Below, piece by piece: positions 58,501-64,000 of a DNA stretch of 64,000 bases. The DNA comes from Euptelea pleiosperma. Its lineage: Eukaryota; Streptophyta; Magnoliopsida; Ranunculales; Eupteleaceae. The number at the start of each line of letters is the position of its first letter. The first letter of the stretch is position 1. Where the stretch lies: positions 4,967,929-5,031,928 of the forward strand of contig CM068541.1 of the NCBI GenBank assembly GCA_035048495.1, given 5' to 3'. Both the position numbers and the translations under genes were made by a program. The notes beneath the pieces were generated by a model. The model saw only the letters and a program-made list of their open reading frames with translations. It was not told where the DNA came from and did no database searches.

Positions 58501-59832
58501 AGTTTCAGAAAGGACCGATTTTTGGTGAGGATGCTCTCACAAAAAATCAGCCCTCATCTCCATGTAGGTCCCACAATCGTGTCATTTTAATGTGTTTACT
58601 TATCCCAACCCAGATTTATATATAGAGAGAGAGAGAGCTTGCTTGGAAAATATTATTTTGCTTGCAGTGCCACTGTTTTATGAATCTCTAGTATCTCTTT
58701 GTGCTTTACATCAAGAAAGGGGAATGGAATTATCGTTCTTCGATGCCCAACATATGACACTCATGCCGGGAATATCTGTACCCACCTTTATGTAGGACAC
58801 CTAGGGATCTTTAGGTCAAAAGACAACCCAATTCTGTTATAACTTTATCCATATACATTGATAGGGTACGAGTGTTAAGAGTCCGACACAGGTGCAGAGT
58901 ATCTGACTTGGTAAACCTTGAAAAGTAGGATTCGTGGATTCAGCAGTATACTATAAATAGTTTACACTAAGTAATTGTTTTTTATATAATAATGAGGATA
59001 ATAGTAGATAATGTGATAGATTATCTTATTTATCTTATGATTTGTATCATATACTTATAGGCAATAATAAATATATGAAGTGTTATATTTGTTGCATAGA
59101 GAACTTCAATTGTAAAAGATAAAACTTATTGCAAAATGGTAATTAGTTTCTTGCAAGAAAAGAAATTAGAAAAACAAAAAAAAAAGGAATTTTGAAGTGT
59201 CATACTAGAATTTGTATTGTGTTACTCCAACACAGGTACTTGCCCGTTTAGAAGAGTTCATTATTTTACCTACCATTAAGATCTATAACTGAAGATGACC
59301 TTTGGAATCTATTCCCAGACAACAGCAAAGTGATGAAACACCGATGGTCTGGGAGATGCTCCTCTATATCTATATCCTCTACTCGCCAGATTGGCATTAC
59401 AGGAGTACAATGCCCACCTTCCTGTTCCTCTACGGCGCTGCCTTCGCCATCTTCCATTCACGCGTGCGTTTTGGCATGGGCTTCAAGGCTCATTACGTGA
59501 TCCTCTGTCTCCTTTGCATCCCTCGGATGTACAAGTACTACATGCACACGACAGATGCATCTGCAAGGCGGCTTGCTAAGCTGTACGTGTTAACCTTATT
59601 CCTGGGGAGTCTCTGTTGGCTTTGTGATCGTGTATTCTGCAAGGGGATCTCCCGCTTGTACATAAATCCCCAGGGTCACGCATGGTGGCATGTCCTTATG
59701 GGTTTCAACTCCTACTTTGCAAACACATTCTTGATGTTCTGCCGTGCTCAGCAATTGGGATGGACCCCAAGGGTCGTCCACTTCATGGGGTTCTTGCCCT
59801 ATGTGAAAATCCAGAAGCCAAAGACCCAGTGA
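55577..59832 (+). CDS. ACER: Alkaline ceramidase (ACER family)
   Basis: Alkaline ceramidases are seven-pass ER/Golgi membrane enzymes that hydrolyse ceramide to sphingosine and fatty acid. Two exons, 55577-55830 and 59319-59832, join at a split Val codon (CATGT|GTAAGT donor, TTCCCAG| acceptor) to give exactly 255 residues, the usual plant length. Expected active-site residues are present: the Ca-binding N-terminal set Glu17, Trp18, Glu20, Asn22 and Glu31 (TEWCEKNY...IAEFYN), zinc ligands His79 (FHATLQH), His205 and His209 (HAWWH), and Asp90 in SDETPM. Membrane segments include IPCILLAFIGLI, VWEMLLYIYILY and YVILCLLCI, and the C-terminus ends KIQKPKTQ, close to plant homologues. The 3.5-kb intron holds a 66-bp duplication and a nested repeat. 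The frame is intact throughout. Confidence 0.95.
55887..56018. repeat. Direct duplication, 66 bp x 2, in the ACER intron
   Basis: GATAACTGAATTTAATCGTT...TATCATATGTTT occurs twice head to tail with no visible differences. Each copy contains TTATTTTGATGCAG, an acceptor-like site, about 100 and 165 bp into the intron. Confidence 0.95.
57771..58613. mobile_element. TIR element in the ACER intron with nested inner repeat
   Basis: GGTTGGGATAGGTTGACCC and CTTATCCCAACCC, plus GGGACCCACATGGAGATG and CATCTCCATGTAGGTCCC, are mirrored ends. The centre (about 57950-58470) is a separate repeat rich in GGAAATATTTCG motifs. No coding frame. Confidence 0.5.
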
Positions 59833-60727
59833 AAGAAGAGGTGGCATGAGAAAATGAAGGTACAATCTTTTTCTTTGGAGGTGAGTGGTTTCTGGGAGTT
59901 GAACAAAAGCAAGCAAGCGATCGCACTTTTTTCCCCCTCAAAAGTAAAATGATGATCATTATTGATGAAGTTTGTTGAGATTTCATTATAATATTCGGTG
60001 TAAAAACTAGCACGTGCTTGCAATGTACCATATTTATATGCTTTCGTTATCAGAGATGAGATCATGTGGTACTTGTTAGGGTCATTTGTCACTTCCATTT
60101 GTTTCTTTGTTTCAGAAAAAGTAGAAAAGCTTTGTTGAGTAAGGTATTGATCCTGCGGAGTTTATTCTAGTCATGGAAGATTGGAAGAAGTTCAATATGT
60201 TTGTTTTAACTTCTGTTGTCAACAGTTCTTAAATGAATAATTTGCAATTCCTTGGTGGTTCAGAATTTATCAGCTCCATGCCAATTTTAGTTCTTCTGTG
60301 TTCTTGTTTCAGTTCTCCTGAGTGGACATTTTTCCTTTTTTTTTTTTTAATTAGACCAATGTGAAAACCCCAGCTCTTGAAGGGACGGATTGGATGGGTT
60401 GGATTGAATGTGATCTGCAAGTTCCATTTGTTGGACTTGTTTGTGAATTATGAGCTCGTGTACCATACGGTGGCCCATTCACAACCAGCCATTCACAACC
60501 AGTTCTGTGAATAGGAACGTTTCCTTTTCATAATGACCCCGGCTTCTTTTGAGCCTTTTTAAGTTGTTCAAGTTTTACTTCCAGTGATTTGTTTCAAGCA
60601 GGAGAAAAGCTCGGCCATTTCAGTGCGTTCCTGTTTGGAGGGGCCGTTTGTAACAACCCAGATGGAGCGAAGGCAGCAGCTCTCTTTGATGGGTGCGACC
60701 GTGTACTTCCTCATCAAGGAATGAGAA

Positions 60728-60896
60728 ATATTTTAAAAGCAGCGATCATGCGCCAATGATTGTGGGCCACATATACCCATGGTTACTTTTGAGAAGTTTT
60801 TTTTTAAATCTAAATCCTAAACCCAGGTATATGTGATGCGTGATCATTGGGCGCATGATCGCAGCTTCAAAAATCCTGCCGCTTCAAAAAATCTCT
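60728..60896. mobile_element. Small foldback MITE (GCGATCATG type)
   Basis: AGCAGCGATCATGCGCCAAT and CATTGGGCGCATGATCGCAG are mirrored around a T-rich loop. Same family as 24845-24990; a half copy lies at 61607-61690. Confidence 0.6.
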
Positions 60897-61159
60897 CTCA
60901 AGGAACGGTAGTGAGTTTTATTCAAGAATTCGTTGTAGAATTATGTCTGCTTTGGGTTTGGGAACCTTAGTCAATAAGAATCAATACCGGTTGCTTAGAG
61001 AAATCACTCTAAAAAAACAATGTCGGGACAAATTTGTTAACAAAGACAAATTAGGAAAAGGTAGTTCCTCCAAAATTCAACGGTTTGTGCGTAAGAGACT
61101 GCACACTTTTGCTGACCACTTAACAACCTTAGTGGCGGAGCATCTAGCCAATATTTGGG

Positions 61160-61305
61160 ACAGCTCATATTGTGAACTGTCATCGGCCTTAATGAGAGGG
61201 CCCTGTCATCATAGTTATACTCCCATATGATCAGTGTCCACTAGGAATGTGCCACGTGGCTTTTATATTGTGGACGGTTACATGTGTGGTCAGTGAAGTT
61301 CTACT
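61160..61305 (+). mobile_element. Right-arm fragment of the Mutator-like MITE
   Basis: TATGATCAGTGTCCACTAGG, then AATGTGCCACGTGGCTTTTA and GTCAGTGAAGTTCTACTCC identify the right arm. A further scrap with GGCAAGTTTTACTC lies at 61490-61520. Confidence 0.6.
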
Positions 61306-62744
61306 CCCTGTCAACAAGAATAGCAACAATGTAGTCCGGCGAGTACACTATTTACTAATTTTAATCTTTTAATATCAAATCATACCTCAGAAATCAGAAC
61401 TCGAATTAAATTTATTTCAAAAGTAAGTTAACTCCGGATTAAGGAGTTGGAGTTGCTGTCTGTACGACATCCACACGTCCTTCTTGTGGATGGTCTGGTT
61501 GGTCAGGCAAGTTTTACTCTATTTTTACCACATGCCAGGGCCCTAATGGGTTGCACAGACTTCCATTCTTGACATGTAATCCATAGTCCCAAGAGAAAAT
61601 TTGAAGCCGCGTGATTTTTGAAGCGGCCATCATGTGCCCAATGATCCCACGCCACATATACCTGGGGTTTAGGATTTGATGATGGATAAAGTTCTGCTTA
61701 AGAGAGCAGATTTCACGGTGCATCGCATCATGGAAACAACACGTGCCCCTAGCTCAAAATACTTGCTTACCTGCTAACCACTACAATAATGTGCTACTAA
61801 ACAGTCAAATGAACGGGAATCCTATGATGGTTAGGAATTTGATAGCACTACAGGGTGGGTTGGACAAATTTCAAGAGCGTAATTTGATAAATTGACAATA
61901 CTAACACTTATTAAGGATTACCAGTTCCCCGTTTCTCTGACTCAAAGCTTTTGAATCATGCACCAATCCCAAATACTTTTGAAGTTTATATTCACACTCG
62001 GCTGGATCGCTGCAAGATAATAGGGATCCAAATCGAAGCAAGAAGTTTGGGATGGTACGGACTTAGAGGGGTGTGGTGTCGACAATGGCCTCCAGGATTT
62101 TCTTCTCCAACTCGGGTTCATCAATCCATATGGAACTCTGCCGACGCAGGAGCTCGTTCTTGTCGCTTTTCTTCTCCTCTCTCTGCTTTTCTTTAAATCT
62201 CCAATTCTCTAGGTTCTCAGCTCTTTCTTTCAACTGCATTCACATTGTGACACTTGAGGGATTGGCAATGCCAATAAATAATGAAGAGAGCACAAGAACA
62301 GTTACTTGTCAAAAAAATATCATATGAACGAAGATAGGTGCACATAGTGAATTGGTGGAAATGGTTCACAAACAAGATGACAGCCTAAAAGGTAGTCTCA
62401 CTATTATAGAGACTGAGACCACCTTACTAATCCATCGAAAATTTGTTTTCATCCTTCACCTGTTAAACAAACAGCTGGTTACTGAAAAATTGCAAGCTGC
62501 CCATTGCATCATTTTGAGATAAAACAGTAAAAATATTTAGATCACACATCACTCCGGTGATGAAAAGAAAATGTTCCTACTGATATAAAAGGGAGAGATG
62601 CGTTCTAGCCTTCTGGTAGAGTAAAATAAACAATAATGCCCTTTCTAGTTGCAGATCTGAATACAAAAAAGCTGAGCAAAAGTCTTACTCAGTGTGGAGA
62701 AGCCACCAGAAGTAACATAACCCACTGTCAGAGGGGAGCTTTCT

Positions 62745-63162
62745 TTTTTTTTTATCGGTGAAAAGATAATTGTATTAAAAGGGCTGAGATGGCCCGAAAA
62801 GCACTACACAACAGCAAAGAAAAACCAGGCTAGAGCCAAGGCTCGGGAGCCCGAGGCACAACAAAAAAACCAAAAGGCCCTACTATATCACCAAGCTTTC
62901 CCACTGGAATACAAAATCTTCAAATCTGAATTTCTTGAGCTCAGGGATGACAGAACTCCAATGATAAAGAGTGGCTAAGATGTTCATGAATATCTCCTCG
63001 TCGTTGGCTTCCTTGTTTTCAAAAGTACGACGGTTCCTTTCCTTCCATAATTCCCAACATATGGCAAAAGGAATGATCCTCCATAGCTTACGTCCTCCGG
63101 CTGAAAGGTCCTTCACACTCCAACTAACAAAAGTATCTAGGACGGAGGAGGGAAAAACCCAT
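62745..63162 (-). mobile_element. 5'-truncated LINE with a 36-bp target duplication
   Basis: The minus-strand frame (62883-63179) reads LWRIIPFAICWELWKERNRR, the zinc-binding C-terminal domain of plant LINE proteins, and ends in poly-A (T-run from 62745 on plus). A perfect 36-bp direct repeat, from GAAGTAACATAACCC to AGCTTTCT, flanks it at 62709-62744 and 63163-63198. Severe 5' truncation, an A-tail and a long duplication are the marks of target-primed reverse transcription. The undamaged duplication points to a young insertion. Confidence 0.9.
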
Positions 63163-63199
63163 GAAGTAACATAACCCACTGTCAGAGGGGAGCTTTCTC

Positions 63200-64000
63200 T
63201 TCACCCAAGAACAACATAAAGAACCTAATTAACCCTTCAGTTGGGGAGCAACCAAGGAGAAAGACTGCAGTAGTGCGCTAACGCCTATGCGACAGCCCAA
63301 ACTTGATCAGCTGAAGGTTCTGCTTACCAAAAAGCCGCCAGTCTCATGGACCATTACATATGGGGATGCAACTCAAATTACCTTCCACAAAGTCATTAAA
63401 ACCAGCCTAACACAAACTCGCAAAGTGTCCGAACAATGGATTACCAACATTCATCTCAAAGTTTTAGTAAACAACATTACCATCAACTAAGATTCACCAT
63501 ATCTAAAATTCTAACTTCAATTCAACAAGTGTCAGGCATGTCAGACACCACTTCAGAATCGAGGCCCTTCAAAATAAGATTTTTTACTAATAAAACAAAA
63601 ACCCAGATTGACCATCAGTTTTATCCCAGCAATGACTCAATAGTCAATTCCCATGTACACATGTAGAACTTCCATGCAATCTGTGTACCAAGAAAGTGTT
63701 GAGATTGTATTTGTAAAGTCATTGGCTCATTGTTGGCCCATGGGTTTAATTCTTTCTACATCTCTATAATGCCAATTTAAAGAAAGACTAAAAGTTATCT
63801 ATCAATATGACTCTTAAAGATTCCATGATTATGCAAAGAATAAAAAATAGTGGCACCATGAAATTCATGGGATCAGGGCCAAAGGTGCCCATGTGGCACC
63901 AAACCATGTCAGATAAGGAAGGTGTCCATGCATCACATAGAAAACCTGTCCCAGAAAGAAATGGCAAATAACAAATAAATTTAGATTTCTATCTCTCGAT
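63200..64000. other. Intergenic, no gene seen
   Basis: Short open frames only, with no family resemblance or splice structure. I see nothing supportable here. Confidence 0.45.

Noticed and set aside
60943..61230. 95-codon plus frame (MSALGLGTLVNK...)
   Set aside because: Its last third is MITE arm sequence, and no family resemblance was found for the rest.

Overview
This window is nuclear DNA of a flowering plant. The genes are split by GT-AG introns, the proteins match plant families (mitochondrial GrpE, plant alkaline ceramidase, a DUF506 protein, the IBR5 phosphatase), and the DNA between and inside genes is packed with plant-type transposons. The lineage cannot be fixed from sequence reading alone. 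The exon reconstructions are mine, made from splice sites and reading-frame continuity, with no transcript support.

Layout. 1-3530: end of an unrecognised gene (possible last coding exon plus 3'UTR) with a 1.05-kb Mutator-like TIR element between. 5232-5613: complete Mutator-like MITE, then the five-exon GrpE gene MGE1 (+, 5719-10299), whose first intron holds a Ty3/gypsy gag relic. 10.7-13.4 kb: RTE LINE relic, degenerate MITEs and a 3 x ~154-bp tandem repeat. 13.7-20.4 kb: last exons of an unrecognised minus-strand gene ending in an EAR-like motif, an unexplained open frame, and a decayed minus-strand gene resembling the N-terminal part of Helitron proteins, with a duplicated first exon. 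21-28 kb: a transposon graveyard (PIF/Harbinger-like, two hAT-like, a TRIM, RTE ends). 28.9-30.4 kb: intact two-exon DUF506 gene (-). 30.7-36 kb: MITEs and low-information DNA. 36.4-43.9 kb: five-exon IBR5 (-), its introns stuffed with LINE pieces and a complete TRIM. 44.5-50.8 kb: a dense field of one MITE family with nested insertions and a PPR gene fragment. 55.6-59.8 kb: two-exon alkaline ceramidase (+) around a 3.5-kb intron. 60-64 kb: small MITEs and a 5'-truncated LINE with a perfect 36-bp target duplication.

The four recognised genes do unrelated housekeeping or signalling jobs (mitochondrial protein import and folding, auxin/ABA-related phosphatase signalling, DUF506, sphingolipid turnover) and form no cluster. 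What ties the window together is the transposon biology. One foldback MITE family (termini GAGTAAAACTT, 9-bp target duplications, a CACGTG G-box in each arm) occurs about 17 times, roughly 5 kb by my hand count. It sits upstream of MGE1, the DUF506 gene and IBR5, and also upstream of ACER if the proposed leader exon is right. I found no operon, CRISPR array, RNA gene or toxin system.
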